From positions 4,440-10,034 of the forward strand of contig JAFNJA010000074.1 in assembly GCA_017601265.1 (NCBI GenBank): 5,595 nucleotides of DNA, in the 5' to 3' direction. This document shows, one piece after another, positions 1 to 5,595 of this stretch. Origin of the DNA: Candidatus Brockarchaeota archaeon (GTDB lineage: Archaea; Thermoproteota; EX4484-205; DTQO01). Position numbers and translations under genes: made by a program. The stretch's first letter is position 1; the number at the start of each line of letters is the position of its first letter. Below the pieces are notes generated by a model. The model did not search any database. It saw only the letters and a list, made by a program, of their open reading frames with translations, and was not told where the DNA came from.

Positions 1-2
1 AG

Positions 3-80
3 GCTTCGGCAATGGTTGCAAAAATGGAGGAGCCGGCAAAAAGGATAGCAAAGGCGTCGGAGGCGTTCTTCAGGAGATAG
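3..80 (+). CDS. possible C-terminal tail of a gene entering from the left edge
   Basis: One plus-strand frame is open from the left edge to a TAG at 78-80 and gives 25 residues, rich in Ala, Lys, Glu and Arg and ending in AFFRR. Its codons (AGG, AGA, ATA, GAG, AAG) fit the codon use of the other genes here. The minus-strand frame over the same bases could be read through to the edge, but it has no ATG, GTG or TTG after its preceding stop, so a minus-strand gene starting here is unlikely. If real, this is the end of a gene convergent with the UxaE-family gene, and the two 3' ends overlap by 11 bp. With so few codons the protein family cannot be named, and the open frame could be chance. Confidence 0.35.
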   Translation, partial: ASAMVAKMEEPAKRIAKASEAFFRR

Positions 81-1596
81 GAAGACTGGATCGGCTACGC
101 ACCTCTTCGACGTTGTTGCAGAAACGGAGGCCGTCTATGAGCCTTAAGGTCAACCTCTCAACCTCCCGGTCCACGGTTTTACGCAAAGCCCGATCCCGTT
201 CATACATCGTAACCAACCCATCCCTGAGGTAACGCTTACCTCGCTTATCCCTTAGGTTTAAGGCCAGGTAGGAGTTGAACCTGAAAAAAACCGCTCTCGG
301 ATCTCGCTTTTCTACCCTCCCTTCCCTTACCCCCCTGCAATAATTCAAGAGCTGTTTCTCGAGAAGGGGCGAATAGAGCGGTCCCTTGCTCTTTACCTCT
401 TCGACGAGGAAATCGAAAACCGAATCAAAGACGAGGTTGTAAAGTTTCCTCTGCCTTGTCCCCCTGGCAAACGACGCAAGGATTTGGAGAAGAAGCTCGT
501 AATAGACGCCGGATATTTTGTACTTCAATCGGCCGCCCGTTGCCTCAAGGAGCGCCCTGTAAGTGCCCGGCCCCTTCGAAGAGTAAGGAGTGGTGCCGCT
601 TCCGGAATGGATTGAAAGGAGGGCGCCATGATGCCTCGCGATGGCGTCGAGCCTGGCGACGCGCTCCCGCAGCTCCTTCAAGTTTCCGCGGAAATCCATC
701 CGCTTCTTAAAACCGATGTTGGGCGCAACGAAATCCGCGTGCCTGCCCGAGAACTTCCACTCATTGAGGTAGAAAATCAAATCCTTTTCTTTCGTTTTTT
801 CCTTCGTCTCGTCCAACGATATCTCAAAACCGAACGGTTTGCCGATCCTTCCCTTGACGTAATCGTATATTTGCGCGTTTGCCCCTATGCTCTTTCGGTA
901 TTTCAAAGCAAGCCTCATCACGTCGGTCTTTTTTAATTCGAACGTAAAAGCCGTCGTACCCCGGAACGAGAACTTGCCAAGGTTCCGGCTGATCAAATCT
1001 TCGGTATCTGGGAAACATTGGTTAAATTTTTCTTCAAGGCGGTGGCCGTGGAGCGAATCGGCCGTACGATCCAACAAATCGGTCGTGTCCGTAGTGAAGG
1101 AATTGACGTAACCGGTCGAAATGGCCTCGTCTATGGCTTTGAAGTTGTAGTCCATGGACTTTCTCAGCTCTTCGCCGCTGCTTTCCGCTTCCAACTCGTG
1201 CATGCCCATCAACCTCTTCACGGCCCTGGTTGAAGATCCTATCACCATGATGTGGTCGGCTTCAATCTCGACCATCACGCCCTCCCTTTGGGCAGCAACC
1301 GCTCCCAAAGTCATGTATTTCTGGATCGAAGTTCCAGTATGCCCCCTTGTGATCTCGTACGTCCCTGGAGGCGCGTCTATAACTTCCTGCGGGGCAGTCT
1401 CCCTTCCGAAAGAGAGCATGAGCCCGCCTGCCACGTTTCTTTCCTTGTACGCCCGGAGAATACCGGTTAGAAAGATTTCAGGTATTCTTATGCCAATTGC
1501 GGGATGCCTCACCGCTCCAAGGTAACGCGTTCTTCCTTCCAAGAACTTGGCACCAAGCTGCGCACTTTCATGGACCATTTGATATATAAAACGCAT
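70..1596 (-). CDS. tagaturonate epimerase (UxaE)-family protein, divergent
   Basis: UxaE of Thermotoga and related bacteria is a cytoplasmic, metal-dependent enzyme that epimerises D-tagaturonate and D-fructuronate in hexuronate breakdown. This 508-residue protein follows that family's motif order as I remember it: an ADH motif at 113-115 (likely metal-binding His115), FTTDTTD at 167-173, an EISLDET segment at 258-264, the IHSGS motif at 329-333 (likely metal-binding His330), and a TGG strand at 353-355 followed by KISGVYYELL, where bacterial enzymes have a KTAGT-like strand. Two differences stand out: the residues after HSGS are not DKF, and the stretch from HSGS to TGG appears several residues longer. 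Both lie near the expected active site, so the substrate may differ. The last 130 residues are basic and do not show a second domain I recognise. The start is ATG at 1594-1596, with an alternative ATG at codon 7 (1576-1578); neither has a clear Shine-Dalgarno site, which suggests a leaderless message. The gene is divergent from the gyaR operon. Family placement is fairly sure, exact substrate is not. Confidence 0.75.
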   Translation of the reverse strand: MRFIYQMVHESAQLGAKFLEGRTRYLGAVRHPAIGIRIPEIFLTGILRAYKERNVAGGLMLSFGRETAPQEVIDAPPGTYEITRGHTGTSIQKYMTLGAVAAQREGVMVEIEADHIMVIGSSTRAVKRLMGMHELEAESSGEELRKSMDYNFKAIDEAISTGYVNSFTTDTTDLLDRTADSLHGHRLEEKFNQCFPDTEDLISRNLGKFSFRGTTAFTFELKKTDVMRLALKYRKSIGANAQIYDYVKGRIGKPFGFEISLDETKEKTKEKDLIFYLNEWKFSGRHADFVAPNIGFKKRMDFRGNLKELRERVARLDAIARHHGALLSIHSGSGTTPYSSKGPGTYRALLEATGGRLKYKISGVYYELLLQILASFARGTRQRKLYNLVFDSVFDFLVEEVKSKGPLYSPLLEKQLLNYCRGVREGRVEKRDPRAVFFRFNSYLALNLRDKRGKRYLRDGLVTMYERDRALRKTVDREVERLTLRLIDGLRFCNNVEEVRSRSSLPIS

Positions 1597-1649
1597 TCGG
1601 GGTAGGGCTCAGGAAAGGCATATCTAATAACGAGGGCGGCGGAAGGGCC
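1581..1649. promoter_or_regulatory. divergent promoter region between the UxaE-family gene and gyaR
   Basis: Only 53 bp separate the two divergent start codons. Two A/T boxes are visible. GATATATAAAA at 1581-1591 lies in the first codons of the UxaE-family gene; read on the plus strand it would place transcription start near 1612 for gyaR, leaving a short leader. Read on the minus strand it matches the archaeal TTTATATA consensus even better, but would start transcription inside the annotated coding region. The second box, CATATCTAATAA at 1619-1630, is weaker. It sits about 26 bp from both start codons (minus-strand start at 1596, plus-strand start at 1650), so it could serve leaderless transcripts in both directions. 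Which box is used cannot be settled by reading. Confidence 0.5.
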
Positions 1650-2669
1650 ATGAACAAGCCTGAAGTTTACGTAACCCGGGCCCTTCCTCCGCCCGGAATC
1701 GAGATTTTGAAGGAATGCTGCAACGTCGAAGTGAACCGGAGCGAAGACGCCCCGCCAAAGGAAGAGATAATCAAAAAAGTGGCCGGAAAGGACGGGCTTC
1801 TTTGCCTTTTGACCGACAAGATAGACAGGGAGGTCATGGAGGCGGCCCCAAAGCTGGTCGTCATAAGTTCCTACAGCGTCGGTTACGACCACATAGACGT
1901 AGCTGAAGCAACGAAAAGGGGGATATACGTCACGTACACGCCTGGAGTGTTGACGGACGCCACGGCCGATTTCGCTTGGGCGCTCATGATGAGCATCGCC
2001 AGGAGAGTGACGGAAGCGGATAGGTACGTGCGCGGAGGCAAATGGAAAATAGCTTGGGCGCCCACGATGCTCCTAGGAGCCGCGGTTTACGGCAAGACCC
2101 TAGGGATACTGGGGATCGGAAGGATAGGTTCCGCGGTCGCCAAGAGAGCGATGGGATTCAACATGAAGGTTTTGTACTACGACGAGGTAAGGCCGCCCAA
2201 GGAGATGGAGGAGGAGCTAAACCTCCAGTACCGTCCTTTGGACGAAGTCCTGAAGGAGTCCGACTTCGTAAGCATCCACGTCCCTTTGACCGAGAAGACA
2301 AGGCACCTCATCAATTACGAAAGACTGAAGTTGATGAAACCGACGGCTTTCTTGATAAACACGGCCAGGGGCGCCGTGGTGGATACCAAAGGGCTCGCAA
2401 GGGCGTTGGAAGAGGGGGTCATCGCGGGAGCCGCCCTGGACGTCCACGAAAGAGAACCCATAGAGCCAAACAATCCACTCTTGAAGCTGGAGGACAAGTG
2501 CATCTTGGCGCCCCACATAGCAAGCGGAACCGTGGAGGCGAGATCGAAGATGGCCGAGATCGCGGCGACCAACTTGATCGCGGTATTGAAAGGAGAGATG
2601 CCTCCCAACTTGGTGAACCCGGATGCGCAAAAGGTGAGGCCGCTTTCGAAGGCAAAAAGGATTCCGTGA
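1650..2669 (+). CDS. gyaR: glyoxylate/hydroxypyruvate reductase, D-2-hydroxyacid dehydrogenase family
   Basis: The product reduces glyoxylate to glycolate, and probably hydroxypyruvate to D-glycerate, using NAD(P)H in the cytoplasm. Its 339 residues are close to the roughly 330 of Thermococcales GyaR. The split substrate domain (about 1-100 and 290-339) carries the conserved SYSVGYDHID segment at 74-83. The Rossmann domain lies between, with GIGRIG at 155-160. The catalytic residues of the family are all present: Arg240 in NTARG, Glu269 in REP and His289 in APHIAS. Asp178 lies exactly 17 residues after the last glycine of the dinucleotide motif, where Thermococcales enzymes have Ser followed by basic residues; this favours NADH, by inference. 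The ATG at 1650 has only a loose purine-rich stretch upstream (GAGGG, GGAAGG), so a leaderless or short-leader message is possible. The gene is first in an operon with the isomerase 10 bp downstream. The superfamily is certain; glyoxylate as the true substrate is likely but related 2-keto acids are possible. Confidence 0.88.
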   Translation: MNKPEVYVTRALPPPGIEILKECCNVEVNRSEDAPPKEEIIKKVAGKDGLLCLLTDKIDREVMEAAPKLVVISSYSVGYDHIDVAEATKRGIYVTYTPGVLTDATADFAWALMMSIARRVTEADRYVRGGKWKIAWAPTMLLGAAVYGKTLGILGIGRIGSAVAKRAMGFNMKVLYYDEVRPPKEMEEELNLQYRPLDEVLKESDFVSIHVPLTEKTRHLINYERLKLMKPTAFLINTARGAVVDTKGLARALEEGVIAGAALDVHEREPIEPNNPLLKLEDKCILAPHIASGTVEARSKMAEIAATNLIAVLKGEMPPNLVNPDAQKVRPLSKAKRIP

Positions 2670-2670
2670 A

Positions 2671-2675
2671 GGTGA
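2671..2675 (+). promoter_or_regulatory. Shine-Dalgarno site GGTGA of the isomerase gene
   Basis: GGTGA, complementary to the archaeal 16S rRNA 3' end, lies 4 bases before the ATG at 2680 and directly follows the gyaR stop codon (2667-2669). It supports the chosen start and separate initiation within a shared message. Confidence 0.75.
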
Positions 2676-2679
2676 AAGG

Positions 2680-3606
2680 ATGTTCAGCGTAGAGTTAAGG
2701 GCTCACGGCATAAGCCTTTCCGCGAGGTTTCCGTGGAAAACGGGGATAGTGAGCTTCATGGCGTTCCCTTCCATGACAAAAGGGCCGGACGAGCTCCAAG
2801 AGAGCGTGAAGGCGATCGCGGAGGACCCTTTCTTCGACGCCGTGGAATTGCCGCTCGTCCAAGAAAGCCAGTGGGACTGGGTGAACGCGACGCTTCACGG
2901 GAAGGACCTCGCGAGGGGTTGCCAGCCCGACCTATTGACCAAAAAGCTAGACCTAAATTCCCCAGAGGAGCAGAAGAGAATGGAAGCGGTGTCGTACGTC
3001 AAGCGGCAATTGGAAGAGTGCTCGAAGAGGGGTTTGCGGAAATTGGCCCTTTGCTCAGGCCCCGATCCCGGGACCGAACGGCGCGAAGCTGCGAGGAAGC
3101 TGCTGGCCGAGAGCTTGGTTGAAGTCTGCTCGCACGCTTCTCCAATGGGCATAAAGGTATTGCTCGAGACCTTCGACAGGGATTGGGACAAGAAACTCTT
3201 GATTGGGCCGTTAGACGAAGCGATAAAAGTGATCGAGGCGGTAAGGAAGGAAGAGAAAAACATAGGGTTGATGTGGGACCTTAGCCACGCGCCCCTCCTT
3301 GGCGAGAAACCGGACGACTTGAAGAGAGCAGCCCGGGTGCTGGAGCACGTCCACATCGGATGCGCAAAAAGGCTGGATGGCAAGCTTTTGGATTCCCACC
3401 CGGTCTTCTACACGAAAGGGGCCATCAACACCTCCCGAGAGGTGGCCGCCTTGCTGCAAATCCTTCTCGAAATCCAATATGGAGGCATCGTAGCCTTCGA
3501 GGTGAAGCCGGAAGAAGATCAGACGCCCCAACAGGTGCTGGACACGGCGAAAGGAACGCTTCTCAGCGCGTTCCAAGAAGCATTTTCGAAAACCATAAAG
3601 CTTTGA
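2680..3606 (+). CDS. xylose-isomerase-like TIM-barrel sugar isomerase/epimerase
   Basis: This 308-residue cytoplasmic protein belongs to the superfamily that includes AP endonuclease 2, hydroxypyruvate isomerase, tagatose/psicose 3-epimerase and IolE. Members use a divalent metal at the C-terminal end of the barrel to move a proton between neighbouring carbons of a sugar or keto acid. The expected metal ligands are visible in order: Glu163 in LLETFDRD, Asp200 and His203 in MWDLSHAP, His225 in HVHIG and Glu274 in AFEVKPEE. Strand patterns such as FDAVELPL (52-59) and KLALCSG (121-127) fit the barrel. A GGTGA site and a 10-bp gap after gyaR place it in the same operon. A hydroxypyruvate isomerase next to a glyoxylate/hydroxypyruvate reductase would make metabolic sense, and so would an epimerase acting alongside the divergent UxaE homologue; the sequence does not choose between them. 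Fold and metal site are well supported, substrate is unknown. Confidence 0.8.
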   Translation: MFSVELRAHGISLSARFPWKTGIVSFMAFPSMTKGPDELQESVKAIAEDPFFDAVELPLVQESQWDWVNATLHGKDLARGCQPDLLTKKLDLNSPEEQKRMEAVSYVKRQLEECSKRGLRKLALCSGPDPGTERREAARKLLAESLVEVCSHASPMGIKVLLETFDRDWDKKLLIGPLDEAIKVIEAVRKEEKNIGLMWDLSHAPLLGEKPDDLKRAARVLEHVHIGCAKRLDGKLLDSHPVFYTKGAINTSREVAALLQILLEIQYGGIVAFEVKPEEDQTPQQVLDTAKGTLLSAFQEAFSKTIKL

Positions 3607-3686
3607 GCGATTCCTCGAAACGTCGCATAAATCGAAACCGGCGCGATCCGAGCGTGAAAATCCAAAAAAGCTCCAATTTACCCGTT

Positions 3687-3724
3687 CGGATCCAGATTAG
3701 GTATGGATGAATCCGCCCTTTTTT
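3687..3724 (+). terminator. possible hairpin and T-run terminator of the gyaR operon
   Basis: An imperfect stem can form with ATCCA (3690-3694) pairing TGGAT (3704-3708) and CGG (3687-3689) pairing CCG (3713-3715), with a 9-base loop and a 4-base bulge. CCC and a run of six T (3719-3724) follow at once. Archaeal termination depends mainly on the T-run. It lies about 80 bp past the isomerase stop and before the next promoter. The stem is weak, so the call is tentative. Confidence 0.4.
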
Positions 3725-3733
3725 ACCGTCCTT

Positions 3734-3760
3734 GGTTTCAAACCGGTTACCGATATATTT
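3734..3760 (+). promoter_or_regulatory. promoter of the DUF1616-like operon with overlapping inverted repeats
   Basis: The TATA-like box GATATATTT (3752-3760) would place transcription start near 3782. Just upstream, where transcription factor B contacts DNA, sits GGTTTCAAACC (3734-3744), a perfect 11-bp inverted repeat with a single central base. It overlaps the palindrome AACCGGTT (3741-3748), which in turn overlaps GGTTACC (3745-3751). Such a cluster at a BRE/TATA position would suit a repressor or activator site; this role is inferred from position and symmetry only. Confidence 0.5.
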
Positions 3761-3783
3761 CGTGGCATGGAATGGTGACCGGC

Positions 3784-3846
3784 ATGGGAAAGGCAAACGA
3801 CTCGCCCTTCGCGCGGGGTTTACAGGCGGAACGCCATGTCCTCTAG
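3784..3846 (+). CDS. possible 20-residue leader ORF overlapping the DUF1616-like start
   Basis: An ATG at 3784 opens a 20-codon frame that ends with TAG at 3844-3846, 11 bp into the DUF1616-like gene and in a different frame. A perfect GGTGA (3774-3778) lies 5 bases upstream, a better site than the loose AGGCGG before the downstream ATG at 3836. The predicted transcription start near 3782 would instead make this ORF almost leaderless and leave the GGTGA outside the message, so the two readings compete. The peptide is polar with no recognisable motif. Ribosomes finishing here could restart at 3836. An open frame this short can easily occur by chance. Confidence 0.25.
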   Translation: MGKANDSPFARGLQAERHVL

Positions 3847-4456
3847 ATTTGAAGTGGAAGATTTCGCCCTAACTCTTTCTCTATTATCCGCAATCTTGGC
3901 CCTATTTTTTTTAGGATTCCATATCGCCAGCGAACCCCGCAGGACGTACTTCGCGATATACGTCGTTTCAGGCGAAGGAAAAGCCGTCACTTCAAATTGC
4001 ACGTGGCTGCGTTTGGGCGACGAGATGACTCTCAATGTAGTCCTCGAGAACGGCTTGGGAAGAGCGGCCAACGCGAAGATCCAAACAATCTTGACGGGAG
4101 ACTTGGATTTTTCTTTAACCAAACCGGGAGAATGGAACGCTTCCGTATTGGACGAGCAGGCGTTCGAGATGGGCGACGAAGATAGATCGGTGGCCCAGGT
4201 AACTTTTTCGGTAACGAAGGCAAGCTTCGACGCCGGCTCAAACTCGATAACCGTCGAGGAGGTAAGTATAAACGGGCGCCAACGCGGCGTCGCGATCGCG
4301 TCACCTTCTTACAATCAGACGTTCAGGCTAGTCTTTCGGCTGCTCATCTGGAACGAAGAGGTGCAAAAGTACGTTGCAGAATGGAACGACGGGTTGGAAG
4401 ACCACTCGTCTTGGTTGCAGGTATGGTTTGAACTCGAGCCGGAGGCTGGCGAATGA
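3836..4456 (+). CDS. DUF1616-like membrane-anchored surface protein
   Basis: A 206-residue protein with one hydrophobic segment at about 10-30 and then a hydrophilic domain, probably outside the cell. The segment at 38-72 (FAIYVVSGEGKA, then a TWLRLGDEMTLNVVLEN stretch) resembles the DUF1616 pattern in which a 'ly.lg..gka' strand is followed by 'vgE...i.vgv.N'. The end, with WNEEVQKYVAEW (172-183) and WLQVWFEL (193-200), resembles the 'lhLWv.V' end of that family. Usual archaeal DUF1616 proteins have several N-terminal membrane helices, whereas this one has a single anchor. Three N-glycosylation sequons are present: Asn54-Cys-Thr, Asn101-Ala-Ser and Asn160-Gln-Thr. No in-frame start lies between 3836 and the upstream stop at 3776-3778, so the start is firm if AUG-type starts are used. 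It overlaps the following GT-C-like gene by ATGA, so the two are translationally coupled. Membrane anchoring is clear; the DUF1616 link is from pattern memory; function is unknown, perhaps a partner of the downstream enzyme. Confidence 0.7.
   Translation: MSSRFEVEDFALTLSLLSAILALFFLGFHIASEPRRTYFAIYVVSGEGKAVTSNCTWLRLGDEMTLNVVLENGLGRAANAKIQTILTGDLDFSLTKPGEWNASVLDEQAFEMGDEDRSVAQVTFSVTKASFDAGSNSITVEEVSINGRQRGVAIASPSYNQTFRLVFRLLIWNEEVQKYVAEWNDGLEDHSSWLQVWFELEPEAGE
4441..4445 (+). promoter_or_regulatory. Shine-Dalgarno site GGAGG of the GT-C-like gene
   Basis: GGAGG lies inside the last codons of the DUF1616-like gene, 7 bases before the ATG at 4453. With the ATGA stop/start overlap it strongly supports this start. 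Confidence 0.7.
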
Positions 4457-5595
4457 GGCGTTGGTGGGCGTCGATAGCGTGCGTCATGATCGCTTCTGTA
4501 ACCGTTAGGCTCGTGCCAAGCGCCCCGAATGGTTTGCCTTACGGGTTCGATGTTTATGACGTCGTTTCCAGGATCAGGACGGCAATGTCCACCGGAAAGT
4601 TTGGCGAATCGATGCCGCAGGGGCCGTTGTTGTACTCTTTGTTGTGCGAACTAGTCATCTTGGGAGGCCTGAAGCCCGAAACGGTTTTGTCCGTCGTCGC
4701 TCCCGCCTTGCTATCGTTAAGCGTGATTCCAGCGATCCTTTACGCGAAGAAGAGCCTGGATGACGAGTTTGCGGCGATCGCGGCCGGAATTCTCGCTTCT
4801 TCGACCAACATGATAGTCCACCAAACGGGGGGAACCGTGGTGCCAGAGGGCCTCGGAATCACGTTCGCGGGATTTTTCCTCTCCCTGTTCATTAAAACGA
4901 AATGGAAAGACAGGAAGAACGCGCTCCTTATCTCCATAGCGGCACTGGGAACGCTGGCTTCGCACCACCTGACCACCTTTAACGTCATTTTAGGCATAAT
5001 CGTTGCCTCGTTATTCACTGCAGTCGCGGCCGCGAAAAAGGGCAAGATCGGGAGCGAAGCGCGCAAGATAGTGCTTTTGTCTATTCCACTTGCATCGGCC
5101 GCGGTCCTGATTTGGGCGTTCGCGGCACCCCAACACACTTTCGAAGTAATCAGCCTGACGTTGAAAGAAGCGAACGGATTGACTCTGGCTGGAGGCGCGT
5201 CGTTGGCAACTTTTGCGGTCGCAGCAATGGGGCGCGCGATCTGGCGGCCAAAGGCGCGTTCACGCGCGGCAGGGAAGCCTTTATTGTTCGCGATCGCGAC
5301 GTTCTTCGCGTCGCTGGCGATCCCGCTGATTTTCCACTGGGCAGGCGTGATGGACTCGGGCACGCTCAGGGCGATATTGTACGTCGGAGTACCCCTGTCC
5401 GTCGTGTACTTGCCCCTCAGCGCGGCCGGACTAACGTTCATCGTGAACAGCGGGATGGATGACCGTTCCTTGGCGTGCCTGGCGGCTTTTCCAACCGCTT
5501 GCCTGTCCCTTGGGGTTTTTCTAGCCCTCCAACCCGGATTCGGTTCACTGGCGTACAGAGAGGTCACCTTCATGCTGTACTCCGTTCTTCCAATC
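4453..5595 (+). CDS. multi-pass membrane protein, GT-C glycosyltransferase-like, incomplete at right edge
   Basis: The frame is open for 381 codons from ATG 4453 to the right edge with no stop, so the C-terminus lies outside the window. The layout is that of GT-C transferases (the fold of AglB/STT3, PMT and ArnT), which move a sugar or oligosaccharide from a lipid carrier on the outer face of the membrane. It has a short N-terminal helix (about 6-21), then a first outer loop with GFDVYD at 31-36 (acidic Asp33 and Asp36, where GT-C enzymes carry catalytic acids), then PLLYSLL at 58-64 at the start of the next helix. At least eight further hydrophobic segments follow, among them about 78-98, 157-175, 176-193, 206-224, 276-295, 304-330 and 339-359. 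HHLTT at 171-175 is a pattern I associate with archaeal members. YREVTFMLY at 368-376 resembles the family's 'R-f' loop before a late helix. It is coupled to the DUF1616-like gene by ATGA and GGAGG. A membrane protein is certain, GT-C membership probable, donor and acceptor unknown. A 277-codon minus-strand frame across the same bases has no sensible protein features and is a shadow. Confidence 0.75.
   Translation, partial: MRRWWASIACVMIASVTVRLVPSAPNGLPYGFDVYDVVSRIRTAMSTGKFGESMPQGPLLYSLLCELVILGGLKPETVLSVVAPALLSLSVIPAILYAKKSLDDEFAAIAAGILASSTNMIVHQTGGTVVPEGLGITFAGFFLSLFIKTKWKDRKNALLISIAALGTLASHHLTTFNVILGIIVASLFTAVAAAKKGKIGSEARKIVLLSIPLASAAVLIWAFAAPQHTFEVISLTLKEANGLTLAGGASLATFAVAAMGRAIWRPKARSRAAGKPLLFAIATFFASLAIPLIFHWAGVMDSGTLRAILYVGVPLSVVYLPLSAAGLTFIVNSGMDDRSLACLAAFPTACLSLGVFLALQPGFGSLAYREVTFMLYSVLPI

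Noticed and set aside
1509..1892. 127-codon minus-strand ORF spanning the divergent promoter region
   Set aside because: It overlaps both well-supported genes and has no recognisable domain.
2042..2692. 216-codon plus-strand ORF inside gyaR
   Set aside because: The frame is highly charged and Gly/Arg-rich with no motifs; gyaR in the other frame has all catalytic residues of its family.
2895..3383. 162-codon minus-strand ORF opposite the isomerase gene
   Set aside because: Ser-rich composition typical of an antisense shadow; the plus-strand frame has an intact metal site.
3615..3638. Direct repeat TCGAAAC (3615-3621 and 3632-3638)
   Set aside because: Two 7-bp copies 17 bp apart without a third copy or promoter context are compatible with chance.
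3701..3715. Possible C/D-box small RNA (GGATGA near 3705)
   Set aside because: The box C match is imperfect and no paired D, C' and D' boxes at suitable spacing are visible.
3563..3796. 77-codon minus-strand ORF across the gap before the DUF1616-like gene
   Set aside because: It overlaps the isomerase 3' end, runs through the likely terminator and promoter, and has no ribosome site or known motif.
4740..5573. 277-codon minus-strand ORF
   Set aside because: It lies antisense to the GT-C-like gene, has no coherent motifs or hydrophobic pattern, and no ribosome site. The plus strand gives a clear multi-pass membrane protein with a coupled start.

Overview
The window looks like a piece of an archaeal chromosome, plausibly from a thermophile; the lineage cannot be resolved from it. 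The evidence is TATA-type A/T boxes instead of bacterial -35/-10 pairs, GGTGA and GGAGG Shine-Dalgarno sites, frequent AGG/AGA and ATA codons, a dehydrogenase very close in motif order to Thermococcales glyoxylate reductase, and a DUF1616-like protein next to a GT-C-type membrane protein, a typically archaeal pairing. Coding density is high and there is no tRNA, rRNA, CRISPR array or insertion sequence.

Left part (1-1649): a possible C-terminal tail of a plus-strand gene enters from the left edge. It runs convergently into a minus-strand gene for a divergent tagaturonate-epimerase (UxaE) family protein. That gene is separated by a 53-bp divergent promoter region from a plus-strand operon.

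Middle part (1650-3606): the operon encodes a GyaR-type NAD(P)-dependent D-2-hydroxyacid dehydrogenase and, 10 bp later with its own GGTGA site, a xylose-isomerase-like TIM-barrel sugar isomerase/epimerase with an intact metal site. Together with the UxaE homologue this looks like a small sugar-acid or hydroxy-keto-acid module. An isomerase plus a glyoxylate/hydroxypyruvate reductase would suit hydroxypyruvate/tartronate semialdehyde chemistry, but the substrates are inference.

Right part (3607-5595): a 229-bp gap holds a hairpin plus T-run, a cluster of overlapping inverted repeats, and a TATA-like box. A possible 20-codon leader ORF with a perfect GGTGA site overlaps the start of the next gene. 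That gene encodes a DUF1616-like protein with one N-terminal membrane anchor and an outward-facing domain carrying three N-glycosylation sequons. By an ATGA overlap it is coupled to a multi-pass membrane protein with the layout of a GT-C glycosyltransferase, which is open to the right edge. The pair is likely to act at the cell surface, possibly in protein glycosylation or envelope glycan assembly. I see no clearly new system; the least explained items are the divergent UxaE homologue, the leader ORF/operator region and the DUF1616-like/GT-C pair.
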